Assembly: GCF_037997115.1 (NCBI RefSeq)
Contig: NZ_CP150484.1
Location: 3,358,319-3,408,354 of the forward strand
Direction of reading: 5' to 3'
Length of the DNA stretch: 50,036 nt
Source: Amycolatopsis coloradensis
Lineage (GTDB): Bacteria; Actinomycetota; Actinomycetes; Mycobacteriales; Pseudonocardiaceae
Positions 26,601 through 34,507 of this stretch are shown here, piece after piece. The stretch's first letter is position 1; the number at the start of each line of letters is the position of its first letter. Below the pieces are notes generated by a model. The model ran no database searches, was not told where the DNA came from, and worked only from the letters and a program-made list of their open reading frames with translations. Made by a program: the position numbers and the translations under genes.

Positions 26601-29520
26601 CCTGCACCTTTCGTCGATCACGGTCGGCCAGCTCGTCAACGACGTGACCCGGGCGCTCGGCCGCCCGGCGCTGGAGGGCATGCCGAACTTCGCGACCGTC
26701 TGTCTCGGCGAACTCGCCGAGATGATCGACGAACTCGCCCAGACCGCCAAACCCGCCGACAGCAACCAGGCCGAGGTCACCGGCGTCGGACCCTGGGTCC
26801 GGCCGTTCGGGGTCGAGTACGTCGTCGCGCCGAAACCGTCGCCCGATCTCACGCCGGGGCTGTCCACCGCCGAGTGGACGGCGTTCGCGCCGGACGGCCA
26901 TCCGCTGGCGGAGCCGCTGCGCGCGGCACTGGCCACCGCGGGCGTCGGCGACGGTGTCCTCCTCTGCCTGAACTCCGACAGCGGTTCCGGCGACGTCGGC
27001 CTGTTCCTCGACGCGGGCCGCGCCGTGCTGGCCGCGCCCAACGGCACGCGATTCGTCGTGGTGCAGCACGGTCTCGGTGCCTCCGGTCTGGCGAAGACGC
27101 TGCGCCTGGAGGACCCGTCGGCCCGCACCACGATCGTCGATCTCGCCGACGTCGGCCCGGTCGACCCCGAGGCCGTCAGCGCCGCGGTGTCCACCGTGGT
27201 CGCCGAAGTGGCGGCGACCACCGACTTCAGCGAGGTCCGCTACGACGCCGCCGGGGTCCGCACGGTGCCGAAGCTCGCGGCCATGACCCCGGCCGAGGCC
27301 GAGGGGACCCCGTTGGACTCCGGCGACGTCCTGCTCGTCACGGGTGGCGGCAAGGGCATCACCGCCGAGAGCGCGTTGGCGCTGGCCAAGGACTCCGGCG
27401 CGAAACTGGCGCTGCTCGGCCGGAGCGACCCGGCCGACGACGCCGAACTGTCGGAGAACCTCGGCCGGATGGCGGCGGCGGGCATCACCTACCGCTACGA
27501 ACGCGCTGATGTCACCGACGCCCGTCAGGTGGCCGACGCGATCGGCCGCGTGCAGGCCGAGTTCGGCCCGGTCACCGCGGTCCTGCACGGCGCGGGCCGC
27601 AACGAGCCCGCCGCGCTGTTCTCCTTGACCGAGGAGAGCTTCCGCAAGACGCTGGCCCCGAAGATCGGCGGCCTCAACGCCGTCCTCGACGCCGTCGACC
27701 AGGACAAGATCAAGCTGCTGGTGACCTTCGGCAGCATCATCGGACGGGCGGGCCTGCGCGGCGAGGCGCACTACGCCACGGCCAACGACTGGATGACCGA
27801 ACTGACCGTCCGCTTCGGCCAGGAACACCCCCAGGCCAGGGCGATCGCCCTCGAATGGTCGGTCTGGTCGGGGACGGGCATGGGCGAAAAGCTCGGCGTC
27901 GTCAGCGCTTTGATGCGCGACGGCATCACCCCGATCCCGACCGAGGAGGGTATCGAGATCCTCCGCCAGGTCGTCGGCGATCCGACCGCCCCGTCGGTGC
28001 TGGTCGTCTGCGGCCGGACCGGGGGGCTGGCCACCCTGCCGGTGGAGAAGCGCGAACTGCCGCTGACCCGCTTCGTCGACCGGGCGGTCGTGCACTACCC
28101 GGGTGTCGAGCTGATCACCGAGGCCGACCTGTCCGCGGGCAGCGACCCGTATCTGGCCGACCACCTGCTCGACGGTCAGCTGCTGTTCCCGGCGGTGATC
28201 GGGATGGAGGCGATGACCCAGGTCGCGAAGGCCGCCCTCGGCGCGGAAACGCTGCCGGCGCCGGTGCTCTCCGACGTCGAGTTCCTGCGCCCGATCATCG
28301 TCTCGCCGGGCGGGTCGACCACGATCCGGCTCGCCGCGCTGGCCAGGGACGCCGAAACGGTGGACGTGGTGCTGCGCAGCGGGGAGACCGGGTTCAGCGC
28401 CGACCACTTCCGGGCCCGGCTGCGGTTCTCCCGGCCGGATCCGCTCGGCGAGACCGTCGTCCGCGACGTCGCGCTGCCGCCCGTCCCGGTCGACCCGACG
28501 ACCGAGCTGTACGGCACGGTCCTGTTCCAGGGCAAGCGATTCCAGCGGGTCACCGGCTACCGGCGGGCCAGCGCGCGGCACGCGGTCGCGGAGATCGCGA
28601 CCGGCGCCGAGGTCGACTGGTTCGCGCCGTTCCTCCCGCAGGAGAAGCTGCTGGCCGACCCGGGCACCCGCGACGCGATGATGCACGCGATCCAGTGCTG
28701 TGTCCCGGACGCGACCCTGCTGCCGCAAGGGATCGAGCGGCTGTACCTCGCCGAACCCGGCGAGCAGGACCCGGAGTACGTGCTCCTCGACGCCCGCGAG
28801 CGTTCGCAGGACGGCGACAGCTACCTCTACGACCTCGACGTCCGCAACCCCGACGGGAAGCTGGTCGAGCGCTGGGAAGGGCTGAAGCTGCGCGCGGTGC
28901 GCAAGCGTGACGGCGAAGGACCGTGGGTTCCGTCGATGCTCGGGTCCTATTTGGAGCGTTCCGTGGAACGGCTGCTCGGCTCGTCCCGCGCGATCGTCGT
29001 CGAACCGGACCCGGTGGGCGTTTCCGTGGAGACCACGCCGGAACGGCGGGCGCAGACGGCACTGGCCGCCGGCCGCGCCGTCGACGCCCCGCTCGAGATC
29101 CGCTACCGCCCGGACGGCAAACCGGAGGCCGACGGGGTCGAGGTGAGCGCGTCGCACAGCGCCGACCTCACCCTGGCGATCGCGGGCGGCGGGCGGGTCG
29201 CGTGCGACGTCGAAACCGCGATCGAGCGGACGCCCGAGGACTGGGCGGGGCTGCTCGGTGAGGATCTGCTGGCGGTGGGCGAACTGCTCGCCGCGGACGC
29301 CCGCGAGCCGCTTTCGGTCGCGCACACCCGGGTCTGGAGCGCGCTGGAATGCGTGCGCAAGACCGGGGACATGACACAGGCGCTCACCGTGCACCGGGTC
29401 GACCCGGACGGCTGGGCGGTGCTTTCCCACGGCGGTGCCCGCATCGCCACCTGGGTGACGACCGTCAACGACCGGCCCGATCCCGTCGTCTTCGCGGTGC
29501 TCCAGGGAGAGGAGAACTGA
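23692..29520 (+). CDS. pksE: Enediyne-type iterative polyketide synthase PKSE
   Basis: 1942 residues, the usual PKSE length. Ketosynthase (about 1-460): active Cys213 in VDGACSSS, His346 in HGTGTALGD, His386 in GNIGHTKAA. Acyltransferase (about 580-890): GQGSGRG and Ser657 in GHSLGE. Acyl carrier (about 930-1015): DDLHLSSITVGQ, with the pantetheine Ser at 974 or 975. Ketoreductase (about 1210-1450): GGGKG at 1218-1222, Ser1348, Tyr1361. Dehydratase (about 1480-1640): His1491 in DHLLDGQLLFP. C-terminal phosphopantetheinyl transferase: Asp1839 and Glu1841 in CDVETAIER. It self-primes its carrier and makes a linear polyene from malonyl-CoA. The start is ATG 23692, after an 804-base spacer with hairpins, so it has its own promoter. 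Confidence 0.97.
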   Translation: MSVERISIVGIGLRYPDAGSPEELWENVLAGRRAFRRLPDERMNREDYYSPDPKAPDRFYAQKAAVLRDWEFDRIKYKVAGSTFRSTDTTHWLALDVAAQALADAGFPEGEGLPRSATGVVIGNSLTGEFSRANIMRLRWPYVRRTVAAALAERGWAESDTAEFLHDLEAQYKAPFPAIDEDTLAGGLANTIAGRVCNFFDFGGGGFTVDGACSSSLLSVVTAANALSEGDLDVAIAGGVDLSIDPFEVIGFAKTGALAKREMKVYDADSNGFWPGEGSGMLVLMREDDAIAQGKRIYASIGGWGVSSDGKGGITRPEASGHRLALQRAYEKAGYGVETVSYFEGHGTGTALGDATEIEALSTARRDADPLADRAALSTIKGNIGHTKAAAGVAGLIKATLAVYHQVIPPATGHYEPHESLVGDSARMYVPTEAGLWPADHPVRAGVSAMGFGGINSHVTVTEAPGAARRKDLDERTRSLVAGRQDSELLLLDADDAASLRGRLTGLLEVVPKLSLAELGDLAATLSAELSGKPVRAAIVATNPEDAERKLAKLLDLLGEGEPEVFSTGDGIFAGSRVKDPKIGFLFPGQGSGRGTVGALRKRFAHADDIYRAAGLSTGADQVATEVAQPRIVTGSLAGLRVLKSLGIEAQAVAGHSLGELTALHWGGALTEREVLKLAKIRGKVMATASDGNGAMAGIAAGPGVAERFAEGEDVVIAGYNAPEQTVLSGPSEAIDRVVARARAEGVTATRINVSHAFHSPAVVPAAEAMTEELAAFDFARLDRPVVSTVTGDVLHAAEDLRDLLRDQVVLPVRFREAAAKVAERSDLVIEVGPGHVLTGLFGEIASGTPVLAIDTDSPKLAALLKVAGAAFTFGAPLDTSALFDGRIVRTLPVDGEFSFLTSPCEAAPSIGADLTRDRVADPAAPAEAPAGTASESGGSSTLDLLRKLASERVELPLEAVTADTHPLDDLHLSSITVGQLVNDVTRALGRPALEGMPNFATVCLGELAEMIDELAQTAKPADSNQAEVTGVGPWVRPFGVEYVVAPKPSPDLTPGLSTAEWTAFAPDGHPLAEPLRAALATAGVGDGVLLCLNSDSGSGDVGLFLDAGRAVLAAPNGTRFVVVQHGLGASGLAKTLRLEDPSARTTIVDLADVGPVDPEAVSAAVSTVVAEVAATTDFSEVRYDAAGVRTVPKLAAMTPAEAEGTPLDSGDVLLVTGGGKGITAESALALAKDSGAKLALLGRSDPADDAELSENLGRMAAAGITYRYERADVTDARQVADAIGRVQAEFGPVTAVLHGAGRNEPAALFSLTEESFRKTLAPKIGGLNAVLDAVDQDKIKLLVTFGSIIGRAGLRGEAHYATANDWMTELTVRFGQEHPQARAIALEWSVWSGTGMGEKLGVVSALMRDGITPIPTEEGIEILRQVVGDPTAPSVLVVCGRTGGLATLPVEKRELPLTRFVDRAVVHYPGVELITEADLSAGSDPYLADHLLDGQLLFPAVIGMEAMTQVAKAALGAETLPAPVLSDVEFLRPIIVSPGGSTTIRLAALARDAETVDVVLRSGETGFSADHFRARLRFSRPDPLGETVVRDVALPPVPVDPTTELYGTVLFQGKRFQRVTGYRRASARHAVAEIATGAEVDWFAPFLPQEKLLADPGTRDAMMHAIQCCVPDATLLPQGIERLYLAEPGEQDPEYVLLDARERSQDGDSYLYDLDVRNPDGKLVERWEGLKLRAVRKRDGEGPWVPSMLGSYLERSVERLLGSSRAIVVEPDPVGVSVETTPERRAQTALAAGRAVDAPLEIRYRPDGKPEADGVEVSASHSADLTLAIAGGGRVACDVETAIERTPEDWAGLLGEDLLAVGELLAADAREPLSVAHTRVWSALECVRKTGDMTQALTVHRVDPDGWAVLSHGGARIATWVTTVNDRPDPVVFAVLQGEEN

Positions 29521-29521
29521 C

Positions 29522-29962
29522 ATGGCCGACTACTACGAGATCCTGCATACCGTCGGGTTCGAAGAGACCAACCTGGTGGGCAACGTCTACTACGTGAACT
29601 ACGTGCGCTGGCAGGGCCGGTGCCGCGAAATGTTCCTGAAGGAGAAGGCGCCCGCGGTGCTCGAAGAGGTCCGTGACGACCTCAAGCTCTTCACGCTCAA
29701 GGTGGATTGCGAGTTCTACGCGGAGATCACCGCGTTCGACGAGCTGTCTATCCGGCTGCGGCTGGAAGAGCTGACGCAGACCCAGGTCCAGTTCACCTTC
29801 GACTACGTCCACCTCACCGACGAGGGTGAGCGGCTGGTGGCCCGCGGAAGGCAGCGGATCGCGTGCATGCGCGGCCCGAACACGGCCACGGTGCCCAGCC
29901 GGGTGCCCGAGCAGCTGCGTGAGGCGCTGGCCCCGTACGCGGTCGACGGCAAGGGGGAATGA
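29522..29962 (+). CDS. Enediyne hot-dog thioesterase (E10/TEBC type)
   Basis: 146 residues, one base after the pksE stop, preceded by GGAGAGGAG. It is a single hot-dog domain of the 4HBT type with ETNLVGNVYYVNYVRWQGRCRE near residues 16-37, the signature of enediyne E10 thioesterases. These release the polyene from PKSE, giving heptaene-type products in vitro. The pairing with PKSE is diagnostic of enediyne-type loci. Confidence 0.95.
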   Translation: MADYYEILHTVGFEETNLVGNVYYVNYVRWQGRCREMFLKEKAPAVLEEVRDDLKLFTLKVDCEFYAEITAFDELSIRLRLEELTQTQVQFTFDYVHLTDEGERLVARGRQRIACMRGPNTATVPSRVPEQLREALAPYAVDGKGE

Positions 29963-29963
29963 C

Positions 29964-30536
29964 GTGGGCACGCTGGACGAGCCTTCGCGGCCCGTGCTGA
30001 AACGCCTGCCGTCGCCCGTGGCCCGCCGCCGGTTGTCCGCTCAGGCCGGGCTGCGGGAGGTGATGGGCCAGTTCGCCACCGGGGTCACCGTGCTGACCGC
30101 CGGGGGCGAACGGGCCCACGGGATGACCGCCAACGCCGTCACCTCCGTGTCGCTGGAGCCGCCGATGGTGCTGTGCTGCGTTTCCCGCGCGGCGCGGATG
30201 CACGAGGCGATCGTGACGGCGGGTTCGTACGCGGTCACGGTGCTGGCGTCGGACCAGAAGGAACTGGCGAAGTACTTCGCCGACTGGCGCCGCCCTGCCG
30301 GGCTCGCCCAGTTCGACTCGGTGGACTGGACGGCCGGTCCGCAGACCGGCGCCCCCCTGCTCGACGGCGCGCTGGCGTGGCTGGAATGCGAGCTGGCCGA
30401 AGTCTACGAAGGCGGTGACCACTCGATCTTCCTCGGCAAGGTGGTCGCCTCCAGCCGCGGCACCGCGCAGGACTCGCTGGTCTTCTACAGCGGCGGCTAC
30501 CACCAGATCGACGGCCGGATCCGGGCATCGGCTTGA
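29964..30536 (+). CDS. Flavin reductase-like protein (SgcE6/HpaC type)
   Basis: 190 residues from GTG 29964, with AAGGGGGA upstream. The flavin reductase domain (about 30-185) has MGQFATGVTVLTAGG, HGMTANAVTSVSLEPPMVL and the C-terminal GDHSIFLGKVV. The family reduces FAD or FMN with NADH for a two-component monooxygenase. Close relatives occur in enediyne clusters (SgcE6 group). No obvious flavin monooxygenase partner is adjacent; the FAD protein at 34508 is a different type. Confidence 0.9.
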   Translation: MGTLDEPSRPVLKRLPSPVARRRLSAQAGLREVMGQFATGVTVLTAGGERAHGMTANAVTSVSLEPPMVLCCVSRAARMHEAIVTAGSYAVTVLASDQKELAKYFADWRRPAGLAQFDSVDWTAGPQTGAPLLDGALAWLECELAEVYEGGDHSIFLGKVVASSRGTAQDSLVFYSGGYHQIDGRIRASA

Positions 30537-30551
30537 CAGGAGAGGAAAGTC

Positions 30552-30719
30552 ATGACCATCAACGAATCCACCCCGTCCGCCCCGGCGCCCACGGTCGAGC
30601 GGCCGCCAGTGGTGACCACCATGCCCCGTCTCGGACGGGGGGTGTGCTGGCGCGACATCATGCGCGAGATCGAGCTTGACGAACTCGAGCGTGATGCACG
30701 GCTACGGGACGCGGCGTGA
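30552..30719 (+). CDS. Small protein of 55 residues, unknown
   Basis: ATG 30552 follows GAGAGGAAA. The N-terminal half is Pro/Thr/Val-rich and disordered; the C-terminal half has MPRLGRGVCWRDIMREIEL, then an acidic-basic helix ending in DAA. Its stop overlaps the GTG start of the carboxylase beta gene (GTGA), so it is translationally coupled to it. It is too short for an enzyme; a carboxylase accessory or a peptide is possible. I do not recognise a family. Confidence 0.7.
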   Translation: MTINESTPSAPAPTVERPPVVTTMPRLGRGVCWRDIMREIELDELERDARLRDAA

Positions 30720-32419
30720 CCCTGCAAGGTGACCCGGGAGCACAACGCGCGGAGGACTCCGAGGTGGTGCCGCTGCCGGAGGACCGGCTGCGGCGCTCCC
30801 GGGTCCCGAGGGCGACCGACGGGCGGGTGATCCCCCTCGCCCGCGGCGCCGAACCGGTGCACCCGCCGCAGCCGACGATGCCGTTGCTGCGCGCCCAGCG
30901 CGACGAGCTGCGCGAGCACATCGTCGACGGGCGGCTCGACGGCGTCCGGCGGCAGCACTCGCTCGGCAAGCACACCGCGCGCGAGCGGCTGGAACTGTTG
31001 CTGGACGTGGATTCCTTCACCGAGATCGAGCTGTACCGGCGGCATCAGGCGAGCGGGCTCGGGCTGGCGGAGAACCGGCCGTACACCGACGGCGTCGTCG
31101 CCGGGTCGGGCACCATCGACGGACGGCGGGTGTTCGTCTACGCGCAGGACTTCACCGTCTTCGGCGGTTCGCTCGGCGAGGCGCACGCGGCGAAGATCCA
31201 CAAGGTGCTGGATCTGGCGATCGCCACCGGTTCGCCGCTGATCGGGCTCAACGACAGCGGGGGAGCGCGGATCCAGGAAGGCGTCATGGCGCTCGACGGC
31301 TACGGCGGAATCTTCCGCCGCCAGGTCGAGGCGTCCGGCGTCATCCCGCAGATCAGCGTGGTGCTGGGGCCGTGCGCGGGCGGGGCGGCGTATTCGCCCG
31401 CGCTCGCGGATTTCGTGTTCATGGTGCGCGACACCGCCCGCATGTACCTGACCGGGCCGGACGTCGTCGAGACCGTGACCGGGGAACGGGTCAGCCACGA
31501 CGAACTGGGGGGCGCGGACGTGCACGGCGCGTCGTCCGGCGTGGCGACCGTGGTGCACGACGACGAGGAGAGCTGCCTCGCCGACGTCCGCTACCTGGTG
31601 TCGCTGCTGCCGTCGAACTACTTGGAGCCCGCGCCCCGCGAGCCGTCGCAGGACGCGGGCAAGGACCGGCGGCCCAGGTTCGCCGAACTCGTCCCGGTGG
31701 AGCCGAACAAGCCGTACGACATGCGCGAGGTGTTCGCGGAACTGGCCGACGACGGCGAGTTCTTCGAACTGCACGAGCGATGGGCCGGCAACGTGCTGTG
31801 CGCGCTCGCGCGGATCGACGGGCGGGTGGTCGGCCTGGTCGGCAACCAGCCGGTGGTGTTCGCCGGCGTGCTCGACGGCCCGGCGTCGCAGAAGGCGGCG
31901 CGGTTCGTGCGGTTCTGCGACGCCTTCAGCATCCCGCTGGTGACGCTCGTGGACGTCCCCGGCTTCCTGCCGGGGGTCGAGCAGGAGCACTCGGGGATCA
32001 TCCGGCACGGGGCCCAGCTGCTGCACGCCTACTGCGAGGCGACCGTGCCACGCGTCCAGGTGATCCTGCGCAAGGCGTACGGCGGCGCGTACATCGTGAT
32101 GGACTCGCGGTCCATCGGGACCGATCTCTCGCTGGCGTGGCCGACCAACCAGATCGCCGTGATGGGCGCCGAGGGCGCGGTCAACGTGCTGTTCCGCAAG
32201 GATCTCGCCGCCGCGCCCGATCCGGACGCGCTGCGCGCGCATCTGGTCGCCGAATACACCGAGGAGTTCATGAACCCGCAGTATTCGGCCGAACGCGGGC
32301 TCGTCGACGACATCATCGACCCCGCGGACACCCGGTCCGCCGTCGCCAGGGCGCTGGACATGCTGCAGGACAAGCGAAAGGCGGCGCCCCAGCGCAAGCA
32401 CGGCAACCACCCGATCTGA
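30716..32419 (+). CDS. Acyl-CoA carboxylase, beta (carboxyltransferase) subunit
   Basis: 567 residues from GTG 30716. The N-terminal carboxyltransferase domain has GKHTARERLELLLD, YTDGVVAGSGTIDGRRVFVYAQDFTVFGGSLGE split over about 120-155, and NDSGGARIQEGV. The C-terminal half has the biotin-site region VDVPGFLPGVEQEHSGIIRHGAQ, RKAYGGAYIVMDS and AVMGAEGAV. It transfers CO2 from biotin to acetyl- or propionyl-CoA. A leading stretch of about 55 residues before the domain is unusual. With the epsilon subunit next to it and PKSE upstream, it probably supplies malonyl-CoA; the biotin-carrying alpha subunit must come from elsewhere. Confidence 0.92.
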   Translation: MTLQGDPGAQRAEDSEVVPLPEDRLRRSRVPRATDGRVIPLARGAEPVHPPQPTMPLLRAQRDELREHIVDGRLDGVRRQHSLGKHTARERLELLLDVDSFTEIELYRRHQASGLGLAENRPYTDGVVAGSGTIDGRRVFVYAQDFTVFGGSLGEAHAAKIHKVLDLAIATGSPLIGLNDSGGARIQEGVMALDGYGGIFRRQVEASGVIPQISVVLGPCAGGAAYSPALADFVFMVRDTARMYLTGPDVVETVTGERVSHDELGGADVHGASSGVATVVHDDEESCLADVRYLVSLLPSNYLEPAPREPSQDAGKDRRPRFAELVPVEPNKPYDMREVFAELADDGEFFELHERWAGNVLCALARIDGRVVGLVGNQPVVFAGVLDGPASQKAARFVRFCDAFSIPLVTLVDVPGFLPGVEQEHSGIIRHGAQLLHAYCEATVPRVQVILRKAYGGAYIVMDSRSIGTDLSLAWPTNQIAVMGAEGAVNVLFRKDLAAAPDPDALRAHLVAEYTEEFMNPQYSAERGLVDDIIDPADTRSAVARALDMLQDKRKAAPQRKHGNHPI

Positions 32420-32430
32420 ACGGGGGAACC

Positions 32431-32622
32431 ATGTCACCGTCCGGAATGGACAGTGCGCCCGTCTTCCGGGTCCTGCGCGGGGACCCGGAAGACGCCGAAC
32501 TGGCGGCCCTCGTGGCCGTCTTCACCGCGTTGGCCTCCGTCGCGCCCCCGCCCGCGGCGCCGGCCCGCTCCGCCTGGTCGCCGCTCGCCGCGCCGACCTG
32601 GCGTACCTCGACGCTGCGCTAG
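32431..32622 (+). CDS. accE: Acyl-CoA carboxylase epsilon subunit
   Basis: 63 residues, ATG 32431 with GGGGGA upstream. FRVLRGDPEDAELAALVAVF followed by an Ala/Pro linker and a final APTW segment is the pattern of actinobacterial epsilon subunits, which bind and stabilise the beta subunit. Directly downstream of beta and the last gene of the operon. Confidence 0.85.
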   Translation: MSPSGMDSAPVFRVLRGDPEDAELAALVAVFTALASVAPPPAAPARSAWSPLAAPTWRTSTLR

Positions 32623-32740
32623 AACACACGCGGGCGTTTGGTCGTAACGCGTGTCTGGAGCCGTAACACGCGTGTTTCCGGGCGCATCTGCGAGTTACGC
32701 GTTCAATCACGCGTGTGCGGTCTTCGATCACGCGCGCCCA

Positions 32741-32776
32741 GGCCTCCTTGGGGACCCAGAGTCCCTCAAGGAGGCC
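32741..32776. terminator. Terminator hairpin after the carboxylase genes
   Basis: GGCCTCCTTG (32741-32750) pairs with CAAGGAGGCC (32767-32776); GGGAC/GTCCC next to the loop extends the stem. Just before it (32628-32740) are several ACACGCG/CGCGTGT half-dyads typical of intergenic DNA. The convergent gene at 32786 begins past it. Confidence 0.7.
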
Positions 32777-32785
32777 TTCACTGAC

Positions 32786-32962
32786 TCACGCGAGACGTCG
32801 CGCCGCCTCGATTTCCCGCCGCGGCGGATACGTACTGTGGCGGGCGTGCACCGCGACGTAGAGGATCTCTCCGTCGAGCACGGCCTCCAGACCCGTTCGC
32901 TCCCCGGGCCGGAACGGGCCCCCGCAGGCCGCACAGGTCCGCTGCCGCTCCGCGGCGCTCAT
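32786..32962 (-). CDS. Small Cys-pair (zinc-ribbon-like) protein, unknown
   Basis: 58 residues, ATG 32962 overlapping the stop of the gene before it (ATGA). It begins with CAACGGPFRPGER, a half zinc-knuckle with one CxxC, followed by LEAVLDGEILYVAVHARHST and a basic tail. A single His pair could complete a zinc site. Function unknown. Confidence 0.5.
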   Translation of the reverse strand: MSAAERQRTCAACGGPFRPGERTGLEAVLDGEILYVAVHARHSTYPPRREIEAARRLA

Positions 32963-33072
32963 TGCCGGCCCCGCTGCTCGGGGACCGCGGGGTCGGGCCA
33001 CGACAGGCCCAGCAAGTCGACGTCGACTTCGTCGTCGGCGTAGATCTCGTACGGGTCGAGGCGTTCGGTCAT
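32959..33072 (-). CDS. Acidic small protein of 37 residues, unknown
   Basis: ATG 33072 with GGGAGACC upstream; stop overlaps the next ATG. The sequence MTERLDPYEIYADDEV and the following VDLLGLSWPDP are strongly acidic. It is coupled to the 58-residue gene, so the two are a mini-operon facing the carboxylase genes. No family recognised. Confidence 0.5.
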   Translation of the reverse strand: MTERLDPYEIYADDEVDVDLLGLSWPDPAVPEQRGRQ

Positions 33073-33241
33073 GGTGGTCTCCCTGGGTTCCGAGTTACCT
33101 CAAGGGCACTACCGGCGGCCCTCCGGCGGCGACTTTTCCTTTGCTCACCGAGGCCTCCGCCCGTCCTCGAGCGGGTCACGATCGGACGGGTCCATCCTTG
33201 GTTGTCAAGTGAGTCGTTCATCGAAGGCCGGGAGGAACGTC

Positions 33242-33391
33242 ATGACGGCACAGGTGCGAATTTGGGTCGTGACCGATGATTTCGACCCGCGCGGGGGCGC
33301 GGAGGCCGGCGCGGCGGTGGTCGTCCCGGAGCCGAGGCAGGCCACCGAAAACGATTTCCCGGCCGAGCACATCGTCCTCGGTTACAACTAG
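33242..33391 (+). CDS. Small protein of 49 residues, unknown
   Basis: ATG 33242 lies 7 bases after GGGAGGAA, a strong ribosome site. The N-terminal VRIWVVTDDFD could form a beta strand; the rest is Pro/Ala/acidic and ends in HIVLGYN. It has no Cys, so it is a poor azole precursor. It starts a run of rightward genes reaching 36819. Confidence 0.55.
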   Translation: MTAQVRIWVVTDDFDPRGGAEAGAAVVVPEPRQATENDFPAEHIVLGYN

Positions 33392-33483
33392 GCACGGCGC
33401 ACGGACGAAGAAGACCATCAGGTATCGCGCGCGCGACCATGAGGATCGCCCGCGAACCGACCAGACCTCGAGGAGGCCTCCGG

Positions 33484-33792
33484 ATGGCTATGCGCCTCCA
33501 GCTCACGTCGGGTTTGCAGGTGTTGGAAGAATGGGCGATCAATGCTCCGCAGGCCGACAGGAATGTCGTCTACGAAGCGCTTTTCGCGGTGGCGGACGGC
33601 TCCGCCTTCCTCATCTACGACATTTTCGGCGACAGCAGGGAACCGCATCAGTTTCTTTTTCTGGTGAAACACGACCTCGTCCTCCGTATCGGGATCGATC
33701 GCGCCGATTCCTCGTTCGAGATCGTCTACATCGGGGCGCTGGAGCAGGGCACACCCGCGGCGGCCTGGGCTGAGGAATCCGACGAATCCTGA
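33484..33792 (+). CDS. Small unknown protein (possibly DUF6235)
   Basis: 102 residues from ATG 33484, with GAGGAGG 8 bases upstream; ATG 33490 is an alternative. The pattern LQVLEEWAINAPQADRNVVYEALFAVADGS, split over residues 11-40, then HQFLFLVKHDLVLRI suggests a small beta-rich domain as in ParE-like or DUF6235 proteins of actinobacteria. The family assignment is from memory and uncertain. Confidence 0.6.
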   Translation: MAMRLQLTSGLQVLEEWAINAPQADRNVVYEALFAVADGSAFLIYDIFGDSREPHQFLFLVKHDLVLRIGIDRADSSFEIVYIGALEQGTPAAAWAEESDES

Positions 33793-33849
33793 CCCGGGTA
33801 CCGCCGAACGGCCCAGTCCGGGCGGGGAGTGGATCATGTGTTCCTCATC

Positions 33850-33878
33850 TTGACATCGCCCAGTTCAGCGTGAAATTC
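33850..33878 (+). promoter_or_regulatory. Possible promoter ahead of the 182-residue gene
   Basis: TTGACA at 33850-33855 is a consensus -35 hexamer. The -10 (AAATTC at 17-base spacing) is poor, which would fit an activator-dependent promoter. A TTCAgcgTGAA dyad lies between the boxes. Confidence 0.35.
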
Positions 33879-33950
33879 TTCCGGTGTTTGCGGCTGGGGG
33901 GATCATGCCGGGGATTGAATTGCGATATCGAGGTCTGGGAGGCGTGAAAG

Positions 33951-34499
33951 ATGTCATCACCTGAATTCCCGGGATTGGATGTTTCCACTCGGGTACGCGC
34001 ACGTGACATTCAGATGGCCGGGGTCGCCGACGTCCGGCGGCGGGTGCTGATGATCTCCGGGGCGATCGACACCACTGATCACGACATCTCGGTGAGTGTC
34101 AATCTCCCGGAACCGGGCCGCTGGCAGGTCATCAAGTCCGAGACCAACCTGACCGACAAGACCTGGGTCGCGATGCAGGTCGTCACCGACGAGGACTCGA
34201 CCTTCGTCAACGACGCCGACACGCTCGTCCTTTCCCGCCAGTTCTCGAAGTCCTTCATGACGCCGGATCAGCGCCGCCTCACCTTCTACGACGGTGAAGT
34301 CCGGCCTGGCGAAGCGGTGCTCAAGGTGTACTCGCTCGACGCGGGCGGCCGGAAGCCGACCTACTCCTACTCCCGCTACAGCCCGATCGCGACCGACACC
34401 GCCGAGCAGTCCCAGCAGACCCTGGACGAAATGATCAGCAACGGGATGAAGCAGCGGCCCGTGATCGAGCTGATCGTCCCGGTGACCGTGATCGGCTGA
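33951..34499 (+). CDS. Unknown protein, 182 residues
   Basis: ATG 33951 after GGGAGG. No signal peptide or membrane helix; alternating beta-strand-like segments (ISVSVNLPEPGRWQVIKS, AVLKVYSLDAG) suggest an all-beta fold, and the end (RPVIELIVPVTVIG) is strongly hydrophobic. It starts 33950 after a spacer with a possible promoter and precedes the FAD oxidoreductase by 8 bases, so it is likely cotranscribed. No family recognised. Confidence 0.7.
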   Translation: MSSPEFPGLDVSTRVRARDIQMAGVADVRRRVLMISGAIDTTDHDISVSVNLPEPGRWQVIKSETNLTDKTWVAMQVVTDEDSTFVNDADTLVLSRQFSKSFMTPDQRRLTFYDGEVRPGEAVLKVYSLDAGGRKPTYSYSRYSPIATDTAEQSQQTLDEMISNGMKQRPVIELIVPVTVIG

Positions 34500-34507
34500 G
34501 CACACCG

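Noticed and set aside
23674..29523. A 1949-codon open frame antisense to pksE
   Set aside because: It mirrors the pksE codons in a very GC-rich gene, is Arg/Gly/Ala/Asp-rich with no domain, and the sense strand encodes a complete PKSE with all active sites.
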